From assembly GCA_017161075.1 (NCBI GenBank), contig CP046174.1:4278001-4342000 (forward strand): a stretch of DNA of 64,000 nucleotides, written 5' to 3'. The DNA is from Erysipelotrichaceae bacterium 66202529. GTDB lineage: Bacteria; Bacillota_I; Bacilli_A; Erysipelotrichales; Erysipelotrichaceae. Numbering within the stretch: position 1 is the stretch's first letter; every line of letters starts with the position of its first letter. The notes under the pieces were generated by a model. That model did no database searches. It had not been told where the DNA came from and saw only the letters and a program-made list of their open reading frames with translations. Of this stretch, positions 8,124-17,220 are shown piece after piece. The position numbers and the translations under genes are program-made.

Positions 8124-9386
8124 TTATTTTGGAAGAGGCAACAGACAGTGTGCACTAACGGTACCGTTTTGTTCATCATAATCGTATTTCACCATACCAT
8201 CGTATTTTGCGGCAATACGCTCAATGATTTTTATACCATATCCGTGATCCTCGCCTTTTTTGGAATGGAAATCCGGTGCTTGTGCAGTCGAATTGGTAAC
8301 CTCAATAATCAGGGAATCGTTGTGCATCATCAGCTTTATGTATATTTGCTTTTCCTTACTCGATCTTGCGGCATCTATGGCATTATCCAATAAATTGAAT
8401 ACAAGAGCGCACATATCCTTATCATCAATTCCCATCTCATCATTCACAAATGCACTGACTTCAAAATGTATATCTCCATTGGAATTTATTTTCGTATTCA
8501 AGCATGCATCCAGAAACATGTTCCCTGTCTTAATATGCTGTCCCAGCTCATCTACATCCTTTCTTACACGATCCAGATAAATCAGATAATCATGATCCTG
8601 ATGAATACTCTCCAGTATCTCAATATGATTTCTCATATCATGCCGCAGCTCTCTGTTTTTTTCCTGTTCCTCCCGCAAATCATGCATATACTGATTCTGG
8701 ATGTTTCTTGATAGCTCTGTAAGCTCAATCTCACTCTTTTCCTGAGCAAGCTGCCAGAACCGGACAAAGATAAAATCTACGGTAAATGTCTGAACAACCA
8801 GCAAAAGGAATACAAGGAATATTGTAATATCCTTTGGATAAGCTTCCAGCTCTCTCATGTACATGATAAGCACAATCATGGAAAAAATCTGTAGAAAAAC
8901 AAAAGGTATCAGCTGTTTTTTTGTAAGAACCACAAAGAACTTCCGATATAGATAAACCGGTATTTGAAAGGCAAGCATAGCACAGCCATTTGCGAATACG
9001 ATGGATATAAAACGAAGCATTCCCGGTACGAAGGTCGCATCAAATGATCCGTTGAATAAGTGAATATGCACATTCATAAAAATATCAGTAAATGTGATAA
9101 AGCATATTGTATAAAACATTAAATAAAATAAATTAAGAAGCTTAAACTTTTTACACAAAGCACTCACATATAAATAATCCGGAATAATCGAAAACATATT
9201 TGCAAGCATAAAGATTATGTTTGAAACATCGATGCTATTCGTTAAAATCATGTTTATAAGACTATACACAAGCATCATACTAACAGCTCTTGCATTCCAT
9301 CTCACATTACTGTTCACACGTTTTATTGAATAGGTAATACCACCAACATACATCAAACAATACACATACTCCATAAATTCATTCAT
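8124..9386 (-). CDS. agrC: AgrC-like sensor histidine kinase (HPK10/GHKL)
   Basis: A 420-residue membrane kinase. The N-terminal half has about six hydrophobic segments (peptide-sensing domain), followed by a coiled linker. The phosphoacceptor box is LRHDMRNHIEILESI, with the HDxRNH pattern specific to AgrC-type HPK10 kinases. The GHKL ATPase shows NLLDNAIDAA (N box) and GYGIKIIERIAAKYDG (G box). The longer frame starts at 9431 but has no ribosome site there; AGGAAAGAG precedes the ATG at 9386, which I prefer. agrD begins 18 bases after its stop. It should sense the mature AgrD peptide and phosphorylate the LytTR regulator encoded upstream. Confidence 0.88.
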   Translation of the reverse strand: MNEFMEYVYCLMYVGGITYSIKRVNSNVRWNARAVSMMLVYSLINMILTNSIDVSNIIFMLANMFSIIPDYLYVSALCKKFKLLNLFYLMFYTICFITFTDIFMNVHIHLFNGSFDATFVPGMLRFISIVFANGCAMLAFQIPVYLYRKFFVVLTKKQLIPFVFLQIFSMIVLIMYMRELEAYPKDITIFLVFLLLVVQTFTVDFIFVRFWQLAQEKSEIELTELSRNIQNQYMHDLREEQEKNRELRHDMRNHIEILESIHQDHDYLIYLDRVRKDVDELGQHIKTGNMFLDACLNTKINSNGDIHFEVSAFVNDEMGIDDKDMCALVFNLLDNAIDAARSSKEKQIYIKLMMHNDSLIIEVTNSTAQAPDFHSKKGEDHGYGIKIIERIAAKYDGMVKYDYDEQNGTVSAHCLLPLPK

Positions 9387-9502
9387 AACATCACTCTTTC
9401 CTGCATAATCATTATATAAGAAGGCCCACATGATGTCATGTAAAATTTAAATTTTCTATTTCCCTGAATCGAGGTTCCTTTTCCTTCCCCCTTCCTACCG
9501 AT

Positions 9503-9572
9503 ATTATACTACAATATAACGGTTTTCCGGTATAATAAATACATGAATGGTTTTTTTTATGTATTTAACGGT
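9503..9572 (-). promoter_or_regulatory. Agr operon promoter with AgrA-type direct repeats
   Basis: Reading the minus strand, ACCGTTAAA (complement 9564-9572), exactly 12 bases, then ACCATTCAT (complement 9543-9551). This is the 9-bp repeat, 12-bp spacer layout bound by LytTR regulators such as AgrA. A further ACCGTTATA (9515-9523) and a TATAAT -10 (9503-9508) follow; no good -35 exists, consistent with activator dependence. The predicted leader before the kinase start is about 110 bases. Confidence 0.6.
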
Positions 9573-9697
9573 CAGTTTATTCTACACTCAAAGTATCTAA
9601 ACATCCTTCAGTCTTATAATAAATTCAAAAATTTGGGCTGTTGGAATAAGGAAGCACCTTATAACGTCCTAAAATTATTTTCTAAAAAATGACGGCA

Positions 9698-10396
9698 TTA
9701 TAATTTTTCCGTCATTTGAAATAAAGCGTCCATAATTACGTTTTTACGCCGTCTGCTGATTTTCAGCATCTTATCACAGTCCTTTAGCTGTAATTCAAAG
9801 CCCCTGACAGAACGTACATATTCAATATTCACGATATTGGAACGATTGATCTGCACGAAGCGATTATTTAATGCATTCATCATCCGTTCCATGGAATATA
9901 GACGGAAAATATATTCCCGATCCTTTGTATATGCATAAATATCCTTTGCAAAATATTCCATATAAATGATATCCTTTTGTGCAAGCATCTCATAGCCGCC
10001 ATCCGTACGAATCTTGAAATCAGCATTTTCCTGTAAAAACTCAAAGGCATCCTGCAGTGTTTTCTTCAGCTTATCATCAATTTTGGATTTGAGAACATAT
10101 CGAAATACGTTAATTCCAAACGCATCCTCCATACGGTCTGCATAATTGGTAACATAAATCACCAGTGTACGCTCATTGGAGATATACTTAGCAAGATGAA
10201 TCCCATCCATACCCGGCATTTCGATATCCAGCAAAAGTATGTCATAAATATGTTTACTTCTCAAAAAGTCATGTACAGTATTATAGGTATCAATGAAAAG
10301 CTGTTCTTCTAATCCGAACGCTTCTATTTTCTCACGTATTATATCTGTATAACATGGTTCATCATCCAGTAATGCTATATGGTAAACGTTCTGCAT
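9698..10396 (-). CDS. agrA: AgrA-like response regulator, LytTR DNA-binding domain
   Basis: A 232-residue protein. The receiver domain has the acidic pair LLDDEP at the N terminus and the phosphoacceptor aspartate in YDILLLDIEMPGMDG. The C-terminal LytTR domain contains NRSNIVNIEYVRSV and KISRRRKN. A frame extends upstream to 10435, but AGGGGATTATAT precedes the ATG at 10396 and the receiver starts directly there. A 26-base gap follows the gamma-glutamyltransferase stop, so it may be read from that gene's promoter, while the kinase operon downstream has its own promoter. It is the obvious partner of the AgrC-like kinase. Confidence 0.88.
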   Translation of the reverse strand: MQNVYHIALLDDEPCYTDIIREKIEAFGLEEQLFIDTYNTVHDFLRSKHIYDILLLDIEMPGMDGIHLAKYISNERTLVIYVTNYADRMEDAFGINVFRYVLKSKIDDKLKKTLQDAFEFLQENADFKIRTDGGYEMLAQKDIIYMEYFAKDIYAYTKDREYIFRLYSMERMMNALNNRFVQINRSNIVNIEYVRSVRGFELQLKDCDKMLKISRRRKNVIMDALFQMTEKL

Positions 10397-10421
10397 ATAT
10401 AATCCCCTGTCTTTTTTCCCA

Positions 10422-12023
10422 TTACCAGCAGGCAATGCTGCTGTCTGTTCTTGATTCGCTTCCGGCCATCAGTGCTCCATTCGCCAATCGCACAATAATC
10501 TGTCCGCGCCCGAATCCGGAAGGCTCCAGTTCTAGCTGGATACGGTGACCGCGTTCCTGAAGCTTTCTTGCTATATTGGAATCAAAGCTGTCCTCTACAA
10601 GAAACGCTTTATCCTTTACCCATTGCCACCGTGGTGCATCCAGTGCCTGCTGCGGATTTAGATGAAAATCAATCATATTCATAACCACCTGTACATGGCC
10701 CTGTGGCTGCATATAACCACCCATGACACCAAATGGCCCTACTGCCTGGCCATCCTTTGTGAGAAATCCTGGAATGATGGTATGATAGGTACGTTTTCCC
10801 GGAGCAAGTGCATTGACATGGCCTGGATCCAGTGAGAAATCATGTCCGCGGTTTTGCAGAGCAATCCCAGTATCTTTAACCACAACACCGCTGCCAAAGC
10901 CCATATAATTGCTTTGTATAAAGGATACCATATTTCCTTCATTGTCCGCTGTACATAAATACACAGTACCGCTTTTTGGTGGCATGTGGACTGCAGGCTG
11001 TTTGGCGAAAGCTGCAATTTCCTGTGCACGCTGTCTGCCATAGTCCGCCTGTAACAGGCTTTGCACTTCTGTTTTCATGTATGCAGTATCCGTAATATAG
11101 TGAAGGCCATCTGCAAAGGCCATTTTTATTGCTTCAAACTGATGATGAAACATTTCCTCATCACGCTGGGTAAATTGAAATTCCTTCAATATATTTAAAG
11201 CCATCAATGCAACGATCCCCTGTCCATTAGGTGGCAGTTCCCAGACGTCATAGCCGTGATAGTGTACAGAAACAGGGTCCACCCATATCGCCTTATGCTG
11301 CTGCAAATCCTTTTTTCTCAGATAACCGCCATGTGCAATACTGTCTTCCTCTATGCGCTGTGCAAGCTCTCCTTCATACAGTGCAGTCGCATGTGTTTCT
11401 GCAATTTTCTTTAATGTTTCCGCATGATCAGGCAGCTTTACCAGCTGTCCGACTTCAGGTGCATTACCATCAAAGGTAAAGGTCTGAAACCATTGCGCAA
11501 ACACCGGATCATCCTTTTTATCTGCATAGCTTCTAACTGCCATTCTCCACATTCTGGCAAGCTCCGGTGTTATAGGATAGCCATCATTGGCATAGGTGAT
11601 AGCAGGTGCGAGTACCTGTGCAAAGGGCAGCTTACCGAAGCGTCTGCTTAATTCCGCCCAGGCCTTGGGTGCTCCCGGTACGGTTACCGGCGTCCATCCA
11701 TGCTTAGGCATTTCCTTAATTCCCTGCTCCTTCAGCTTTTCGATTGAAATTTCCATAGGTGCACAGCCGGAGCTGTTCAGACCGTACATGGTGTCCTTGT
11801 GCCAGACAATCGCAAAGGCATCCGAGCCAATCCCATTTGCAGTAGGCTCTACAACGGTAAGGGTAGCGGCTGTCGCTATTGCGGCATCAATGGCATTGCC
11901 ACCCTCTCTCATAATCTGTAGTCCTGCTGCGGCCGCAAGGTTATTTCCTGTAGCCACGATTCCGTTAGCGGCTACCACCGGATAACGGCCTCTGGCATAA
12001 GGCTGATGATATATATTAAACAT
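10422..12023 (-). CDS. Gamma-glutamyltransferase family protein (cytosolic, YwrD-like)
   Basis: A 533-residue Ntn-hydrolase proenzyme. GNAIDAAIATAATLTVVEP near residues 42-60 and the autoprocessing segment SGTVYLCTADNEGNMVS (about residue 354) are diagnostic; the Thr of the GT pair becomes the N-terminal nucleophile of the small subunit. The family cleaves gamma-glutamyl bonds of glutathione and related peptides. There is no signal peptide, so it should act in the cytoplasm, as with B. subtilis YwrD, unlike exported Ggt. The chain is full length. It sits just upstream of the agrA-like gene on the same strand, with a possible shared transcript. Confidence 0.88.
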   Translation of the reverse strand: MFNIYHQPYARGRYPVVAANGIVATGNNLAAAAGLQIMREGGNAIDAAIATAATLTVVEPTANGIGSDAFAIVWHKDTMYGLNSSGCAPMEISIEKLKEQGIKEMPKHGWTPVTVPGAPKAWAELSRRFGKLPFAQVLAPAITYANDGYPITPELARMWRMAVRSYADKKDDPVFAQWFQTFTFDGNAPEVGQLVKLPDHAETLKKIAETHATALYEGELAQRIEEDSIAHGGYLRKKDLQQHKAIWVDPVSVHYHGYDVWELPPNGQGIVALMALNILKEFQFTQRDEEMFHHQFEAIKMAFADGLHYITDTAYMKTEVQSLLQADYGRQRAQEIAAFAKQPAVHMPPKSGTVYLCTADNEGNMVSFIQSNYMGFGSGVVVKDTGIALQNRGHDFSLDPGHVNALAPGKRTYHTIIPGFLTKDGQAVGPFGVMGGYMQPQGHVQVVMNMIDFHLNPQQALDAPRWQWVKDKAFLVEDSFDSNIARKLQERGHRIQLELEPSGFGRGQIIVRLANGALMAGSESRTDSSIACW

Positions 12024-12125
12024 AGGTTAACCTCCATATATATTATTATATAGTGTATGGAAAACTCTTACAATCCCACATCCAGGGAAATATTTCCATT
12101 ATCAAGGGAAAATCTCCTGCACTTC

Positions 12126-12153
12126 TTGTATTTATGTTTGTTTTTTGTATAAT
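12126..12153 (+). promoter_or_regulatory. Sigma-A promoter of the chromate-transporter pair
   Basis: TTGTAT at 12126-12131, a 16-bp spacer and a perfect TATAAT at 12148-12153, followed by a short leader to the ATG at 12187. Confidence 0.6.
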
Positions 12154-12186
12154 ATGGGTATTCTTTATATGGAAATGAGGGTATTT

Positions 12187-12735
12187 ATGAAAATTTACTG
12201 GGACCTGTTTTCTGTTTTTATGCGGATAGGAGCCTTTACCTTTGGTGGAGGCTACGCCATGCTGCCTCTGATACAGAAGGAAATTGTGGATAAAAAGCAT
12301 TGGGCTACAGAAGAGGAAATCATGGATTACTATGCAGTTGCACAGTGCACTCCGGGTATCATCATGGTGAATACGGCAACATTTATCGGTTTTTATGAGA
12401 AAGGCATTCTGGGCGCCATTGTGGCGACGCTGGGTGTTGTAACGCCAAGCATCGTTATCATTCTGTTGATTGCATCCGTACTGACAACGTATTCCTCACT
12501 TGCTGTTGTCCAGCATGCACTGGCAGGAATCCGGGTAGCGGTTTGTGTGCTTGTACTGAATGCTGTTGTTAAGCTTTGGAAAAGTGGTATTAAGGATGCA
12601 TTCGGGATTGTGTTGTTTGCTGTTGTTCTTGCGGCAATCACCTTTACAAGTGTATCAACCGTTCTTGTCGTTATCATTGCTGCATTGCTTGGTGTTGTCG
12701 TTTGTGCACTGCGCCGCAGGGAGGTGAAGGAATGA
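12187..12735 (+). CDS. chrA: Chromate transporter half-protein (short-chain CHR), subunit 1
   Basis: A 182-residue membrane protein of the CHR family. The family signature RIGAFTFGGGYAMLPLI (about residues 12-28) and the later QCTPGIIMVN segment are present, then several hydrophobic helices. Short-chain CHR proteins work as pairs of unequal halves that replace one long ChrA; they export chromate or an unknown physiological anion. The ATG at 12187 follows GAGGG; upstream in-frame ATGs lack a ribosome site. Overlap with the next half is 4 bases (ATGA). Confidence 0.85.
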   Translation: MKIYWDLFSVFMRIGAFTFGGGYAMLPLIQKEIVDKKHWATEEEIMDYYAVAQCTPGIIMVNTATFIGFYEKGILGAIVATLGVVTPSIVIILLIASVLTTYSSLAVVQHALAGIRVAVCVLVLNAVVKLWKSGIKDAFGIVLFAVVLAAITFTSVSTVLVVIIAALLGVVVCALRRREVKE

Positions 12736-13289
12736 ATCTGGAGCTGCTACTGCTTGCCTTTTATGAATTTTTCAAAACCGGACTGTTTGCTCTTGGTGGT
12801 GGATTGGCTACCATACCGTTTCTTACGGAAATGATGAATAAATACCACTGGTTTACTGCGGATATGCTGACTGATATGATAGCGGTAAGCGAATCAACGC
12901 CGGGTGCAATCGGGATCAATATGGCTACATATACCGGATATCATATCAACGGTGTTATGGGAGGCATTGTGGCGACGCTTGGGCTTATTGCGCCAAGTAT
13001 CATTGTCATTTGTATTGTTGCGCAGTTTCTGAAAAAATTTAAGGATAGTGAGCTGGTAAAATCTGTTTTCTATGGTATCCGTCCTGCAGTTACTGCTCTG
13101 ATTGCCTCTGCAGGTATAACGATTTTCATCGCTGCTTTATTTCAGGATAGCAAAAATTTTATGGAAATGGTCAAGTGGCCGTGTATTCTGTTGTTCGTTG
13201 TGATTTTCTATTTATCGAATAAGCGGAAATGGCATCCGATTGTATGCATTGCAGCTTCAGCCGCTGTTGGTATACTGTTTCAGCTATAG
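12732..13289 (+). CDS. chrA: Chromate transporter half-protein (short-chain CHR), subunit 2
   Basis: A 185-residue membrane protein paralogous to the preceding one: FKTGLFALGGGLATIPFL (about residues 11-28) and ESTPGAIGINMATYTG correspond to the CHR signature blocks. The start at 12732 is set by GGAGGTGAAGGA and overlaps the previous stop. Partner of subunit 1 in an antiparallel heterodimer, as known for short-chain CHR pairs. There is no chromate regulator (ChrB) nearby, so the native substrate is uncertain. Confidence 0.85.
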   Translation: MNLELLLLAFYEFFKTGLFALGGGLATIPFLTEMMNKYHWFTADMLTDMIAVSESTPGAIGINMATYTGYHINGVMGGIVATLGLIAPSIIVICIVAQFLKKFKDSELVKSVFYGIRPAVTALIASAGITIFIAALFQDSKNFMEMVKWPCILLFVVIFYLSNKRKWHPIVCIAASAAVGILFQL

Positions 13290-13881
13290 GAATATGAAGA
13301 CCTTATATCATGTTAAAGCAATTTCTGTTTCTATAAATTGAGAATAGTGATATTAGAAGCATGCTGATATAAGGATTTATATGTGAGGTAGTAAATTATA
13401 GGCATTAAAAACGATAATAAATAGTATAAAAGAAAAGGAATCCCATTTTATGTATCCTTTCTTGTCTTTAGGTATATGAGAATCGTGAAACACAAAAATC
13501 AAAGTTTATCAATCCTTTTGTATTTCCTACTCTCCTTGTACCTTAAAGTGGGAAAGAACCATTTTATGAAATTCCTTTTTTTGCATAGTAATGAATGTTA
13601 TATATTGTTTTCATTATCATTCTTAATCTGTCAGTAATGCATTAGCAAATAAATTCTTATCATAAAATCAATCGAAATCCACTATAATAATTTTCTTCGC
13701 TAATGAAACCATACCGCTGCCCTTCAGCTATTATAAACTTATTCAAATCATTAGTGTCCTGCTACAGTCACAAGCAAATACCAATCCTTCTATTATTTTA
13801 TGTTCATAAAATCATATTGCACTTTATTTTTATGTACATAAAATCATAAATATTTATTATTTTTTGAAGATAAAGTCTTAT
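13290..13881. other. Intergenic stretch holding one copy of a dispersed repeat
   Basis: About 590 AT-rich bases between the convergent chromate transporter and MATE genes. It contains the repeat copy at 13450-13560 (minus orientation) and otherwise nothing I can support. Confidence 0.4.
13450..13560 (-). repeat. Dispersed palindromic intergenic repeat, copy 2
   Basis: Read on the minus strand: CACTTTAAGGTACAAGG, then AAATACAAAAGGATTGATAA, then TTTGATTTTTGTGTTTC, then GATTCTCATATACC. It matches the other three copies block by block and has an inner AATACAAAA/TTTTGTGTT inverted repeat. Confidence 0.65.
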
Positions 13882-15252
13882 TTATGCTACTTCTGTTCCC
13901 TCTGTTTGTCTTTTTGAACAAGTTAGCTTCATATCTCTTAGGAACCATATCAGCAATACGATACCTTTCCAAATCGAACTGATTGTAATTGCCCACCAGA
14001 TACCATTTAACCCCATCCATTTCCCCAGCAGCATCGCCATCGGTATTCGTGCGCCGGTCAATGTGATGCTCACAATGGATGGAGGCAGCGTTTTCCCAAG
14101 CCCGCTGAATGCGCCTGCTGTCGTGATCTCCATACACATAAACAGCTGTGAAACACCAAGAATTCGAAGATAATCAATCCCCAGAGGCAATACCTCCGTC
14201 TCCTGAATAAACACCTGAAAGATCACCTGTGGAAATGCAATCAGAACAAGAGAACAGAACACACCCCATGACAGCATGACAATCATGGAAAGCCGATACC
14301 CCTCCCGTATTCTACCAGTGTTTTTGGCACCGTAATTCTGTGCTACAAAGCTGTTCAAAGCAGCCGCATAGCCTTCTGCAGTCATCCAGGATATAGATTC
14401 AATTTGCGACCCCACCTTCTGAACTGCCACAGCAGCATCTCCCCAGCCGGCGATCAGTCTTGCAATTACCATTGAAATACCGGAAAACAGCATACTCTGC
14501 ACTGCCGATGGAAGACCAATCTGAAAAATCTCTTTTGTATGCGTGATATCAGGTGCCTGCAGCATATGAACATCACAAAACAGTACAGGCTCCTTCACTA
14601 TCGTATACAGAAACAGCAGCATGACCACCAGCTGTGCAAGAACGGTCGCAATCGCAGCACCGGCAACACCCATTGCAGGGATAAATCCAAAACCAAAAAT
14701 AAAGAGCGGATCCAGTACGATGTTTAGCACCAGTCCAATGCCCGTCGCAATGAAGGATGTTCTGCTATTTCCCATCGCTGTTAATATGCCGGTAAAAATC
14801 TGATTCATAAATGAAAATATGACCAGACCGCAGGTAATCATCAGATACAGCTTTGCATCCTGTATGACCTGTGTACTGTTCAGCTGAAAGAAGCCTATCA
14901 TCCCGTCCGCAAATACCACGGAAAGAATTCCAAAGAAAACAGCAAATACAATCCCCATCTGCATGGAGCTTTGCGCATAGGATGCCGCTTCCTCTTTCTT
15001 CTGTGCTCCCAGCGCATGGCCAACCTTGATCTGTCCGCCCATCTTTGCCAGTGTTGCCAAGCCATTTGACAGCCACATGAACATACCGGCTGCGCCGACT
15101 GATGCCACTGCACTTGCACCTATTTTTCCAATCCAAATCATATCGATCAGATTATAAGCCATCTGAATTAAGCTGGTTGCCATAATCGGCAATGCCAACG
15201 CACTTAGTGCAGGAAGAATCTTTCCCTCCAGCAAATTGATATGTGTTTTCAT
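13882..15252 (-). CDS. MATE-family multidrug/toxin efflux transporter
   Basis: A 456-residue membrane protein with about 12 hydrophobic segments in two homologous halves. N-terminal ALALPIMATSLIQMAYNLID and the second-half repeat around IGLPSAVQSMLFSG are characteristic of NorM/DinF-type MATE exporters, which use a sodium or proton gradient. It begins 55 bases after the luxS stop on the same strand and is likely read through from the luxS promoter; a weak hairpin (TTCAGAC-N6-GTCTGAA at 15276-15296) lies in the gap. The substrate is unknown. Confidence 0.88.
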   Translation of the reverse strand: MKTHINLLEGKILPALSALALPIMATSLIQMAYNLIDMIWIGKIGASAVASVGAAGMFMWLSNGLATLAKMGGQIKVGHALGAQKKEEAASYAQSSMQMGIVFAVFFGILSVVFADGMIGFFQLNSTQVIQDAKLYLMITCGLVIFSFMNQIFTGILTAMGNSRTSFIATGIGLVLNIVLDPLFIFGFGFIPAMGVAGAAIATVLAQLVVMLLFLYTIVKEPVLFCDVHMLQAPDITHTKEIFQIGLPSAVQSMLFSGISMVIARLIAGWGDAAVAVQKVGSQIESISWMTAEGYAAALNSFVAQNYGAKNTGRIREGYRLSMIVMLSWGVFCSLVLIAFPQVIFQVFIQETEVLPLGIDYLRILGVSQLFMCMEITTAGAFSGLGKTLPPSIVSITLTGARIPMAMLLGKWMGLNGIWWAITISSIWKGIVLLIWFLRDMKLTCSKRQTEGTEVA

Positions 15253-15307
15253 ATGTCACCCTCTTTCAAAAGAAAGGCTTCAGACGATTTAGTCTGAAAC
15301 CACTGTT

Positions 15308-15772
15308 TTATTGTGGATAAACGAGCTGATCTTCGCTCCAGTCCTTCATCACCTGACTATAATCCTGTGCATAGGCCTTTGCCTTGGCAAGATCATGCTC
15401 CAGATAATTGCCGCATTCCTTAGACTCCTGTGCCCCTGGAATGTCTCCTTCAAACCCTGCAATGAATGCTACCGTATCCTTTACCAGCTGAACCGCCTGT
15501 GCTCTGGATATGGAATCTCTTGTCAGAAAATAGAAGCCTGTCCGGCAGCCCATTGGCCCGGCATAAATCACTGCATCACTGCACTTAGAATTTCTTACAT
15601 AGGTTGCGAACAGATGTTCAAAGGTATGCAGACCGTCATTATCCAGATAGGTTCCGCAATTCGGCTTTACCATGCGTAAATCATAGGTAATAATATCCCC
15701 ATCTATTCTTGAAACATACATACCTTTATCCAGTATATCGTGATCAATACAAAAGCTTGTAATCTTTTTCAT
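15308..15772 (-). CDS. luxS: S-ribosylhomocysteine lyase (autoinducer-2 synthase)
   Basis: A 154-residue protein matching LuxS throughout. It has the metal-binding HTFEHLFAT (HxxEH), the catalytic cysteine in the conserved GPMGCRTGFY, and the third metal-ligand region around AQESKECGNY. It splits S-ribosylhomocysteine to homocysteine and DPD, the AI-2 precursor, in the activated methyl cycle. The longer frame reaching 16168 is spurious: GAGGTG sits 8 bases before the ATG at 15772 and the conserved protein begins there (MKKITSFCIDHD). It heads an operon with the MATE exporter. Confidence 0.95.
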   Translation of the reverse strand: MKKITSFCIDHDILDKGMYVSRIDGDIITYDLRMVKPNCGTYLDNDGLHTFEHLFATYVRNSKCSDAVIYAGPMGCRTGFYFLTRDSISRAQAVQLVKDTVAFIAGFEGDIPGAQESKECGNYLEHDLAKAKAYAQDYSQVMKDWSEDQLVYPQ

Positions 15773-15794
15773 GTTTTCTTCACCTCTATGTATC

Positions 15795-15823
15795 ATTATA
15801 AAGGCATAAAATTCGACTGTCCA
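15795..15823 (-). promoter_or_regulatory. Sigma-A promoter of luxS
   Basis: On the minus strand TGGACA (complement 15818-15823), a 17-bp spacer and a perfect TATAAT (complement 15795-15800), about 20 bases before the luxS ribosome site. Confidence 0.75.
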
Positions 15824-15924
15824 GTTTAAATAGCCACTGATTTGAAATACACACCTGTATTCTAAAATATGATACAATATCCTTATTGAAATAACCTGGT
15901 AACCAATAGGAAGGAGGCATAACA

Positions 15925-16791
15925 ATGAGAACAGAGAAAGAAATAAGAAGGCTGTTGCTGGATACAGCCGCAAAGGATGAACGGATACGGGCAGCCTATC
16001 TGGAAGGCTCCCGTGTGTTTCCGGATATTCCAAAAGATATATTTCAGGACTATGATGTTGTCTATGTTGTAAAGGAAACAACATCCTTTCAAAGGGATAC
16101 CTCCTGGATTGATACATTTGGAGAACGTTTGTATATGCAGTATCCGGAGGATAGTATTTATTATCCAAGTGATAAGCAGAATTGTTATGGATGGCTCATG
16201 CAGTTCACAGACGGAAACCGGATCGATTTGCATGTCTGCACAGCAGAATACGCTTTGCAGCATATGGATGCCTATGAAATTCTGTTAGATAAGGATGGTA
16301 TTCTACCTTTGCCGAAAGAAGAAGCCTTTCAAACCTTCTGGATAAAGAAACCGAGTCAGGAACAGTTTCATTGTACCTGTAATGAATACTGGTGGTCTGT
16401 GAACAATGTCGTAAAGGGATTGAAGCGTCGTGAGCTTCCCTATGTAATGGATATCATAGACTTCATACTCAGACCTATGCTGAAGCGTTTACTGGAATGG
16501 ATGATCGGTATTGCATATGACTTTCAAATCAGCGCAGGGAAATCCGGTAAGTATATGGAACACTTACTTCCGGATAGTGTGTATGAGTCTTTTTTACGCA
16601 CCTACATGACTGCCGATCTGGATAGCTGCTGGCAAGGTGTATTTCATATGAATGCATTGTTCCATGAAACAGCAGCCACTGTTGGAAAACAGCTTCAGCT
16701 GGTTTATGATGTGCAGGAAGCTGTAAACAGTATGAAATACGCAAAGGATGTCTATCATCTACCGGAGGATGCGAAAGAGATTTATGTATAA
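15925..16791 (+). CDS. ANT(6)-family nucleotidyltransferase (AadE-like)
   Basis: A 288-residue protein of the aminoglycoside 6-adenylyltransferase family. It shows the nucleotidyltransferase core AAYLEGSRVFP (about residues 24-34; G-S-R) followed by DIFQDYDVVYVV with the metal-binding Asp pair, and a C-terminal helical domain with YWWSVNNVVKGLKRRELPY typical of ANT(6). Canonical enzymes adenylylate streptomycin. Chromosomal homologues in gut Firmicutes are often intrinsic and may have another substrate, so resistance should not be assumed. The start follows GGAAGGAGG. Divergent from luxS and transcribed alone. Confidence 0.82.
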   Translation: MRTEKEIRRLLLDTAAKDERIRAAYLEGSRVFPDIPKDIFQDYDVVYVVKETTSFQRDTSWIDTFGERLYMQYPEDSIYYPSDKQNCYGWLMQFTDGNRIDLHVCTAEYALQHMDAYEILLDKDGILPLPKEEAFQTFWIKKPSQEQFHCTCNEYWWSVNNVVKGLKRRELPYVMDIIDFILRPMLKRLLEWMIGIAYDFQISAGKSGKYMEHLLPDSVYESFLRTYMTADLDSCWQGVFHMNALFHETAATVGKQLQLVYDVQEAVNSMKYAKDVYHLPEDAKEIYV

Positions 16792-16986
16792 CCTGTAATT
16801 TTAAATTTTTATGTTTATGATAATCGTCTTAATTAGCCTCATCACATATCTAAAAAACAGAAATGGCATATGCGGCATGGAAACGAATAGAAATCTTATA
16901 AGAAAGCTCATGTCCATAGTATCATATCTGCCTTCATTATCTACTCAATATCAGACACTGTATGTTTTTCATGAGCGAATATAATA

Positions 16987-17025
16987 AAAAAACCAGAGAT
17001 TACTTCATATGTGTTCTCTCCGGTT
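16987..17025 (-). terminator. Intrinsic terminator after the 55-codon ORF
   Basis: Minus strand: AACCGGAGAGAA, a loop and TCTCTGGTT followed by a run of seven T. It may also serve the plus-strand nucleotidyltransferase. Confidence 0.7.
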
Positions 17026-17052
17026 TTTATTTGCACTTATTTCTTATGAGTA

Positions 17053-17220
17053 TTATCCCCACATAAGATTGATGGAATATATCTGTATAATTTTTTTATA
17101 TACTTCCTGAAGACCAATTTCCCGGATCCAGTTATCCAGTTCAAATATATTCTCAGGTTCATTCTGTATATCCATGATATCAATAATAATATTATAAATC
17201 TCGTTATCTGTTACAGTCAT
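17053..17220 (-). CDS. Small acidic protein of unknown function (55 aa)
   Basis: A 55-codon frame with strong gene signals: the ATG (complement 17218-17220) is preceded by GGAGGGTGGGC and a terminator follows the stop by 28 bases. The peptide begins MTVTDNEIYNIIIDIMDIQ and ends YKKIIQIYSINLMWG. It is acidic in the first half, lacks cysteine and has no signal peptide or membrane segment. A TATGAT -10 lies at the complement of 17272-17277. I do not recognise the family. It lies directly downstream, on the same strand, of predicted sRNA A, separated by that RNA's terminator. Confidence 0.6.
   Translation of the reverse strand: MTVTDNEIYNIIIDIMDIQNEPENIFELDNWIREIGLQEVYKKIIQIYSINLMWG

Noticed and set aside
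15276..15296. Hairpin between luxS and the MATE gene as a full terminator
   Set aside because: Stem of seven pairs with no uninterrupted T run; read-through into the MATE gene is more likely.
15925..16791. Calling the ANT(6)-family gene an acquired resistance gene
   Set aside because: No mobile-element context and compositionally like its neighbours; probably an intrinsic chromosomal homologue with unproven activity.
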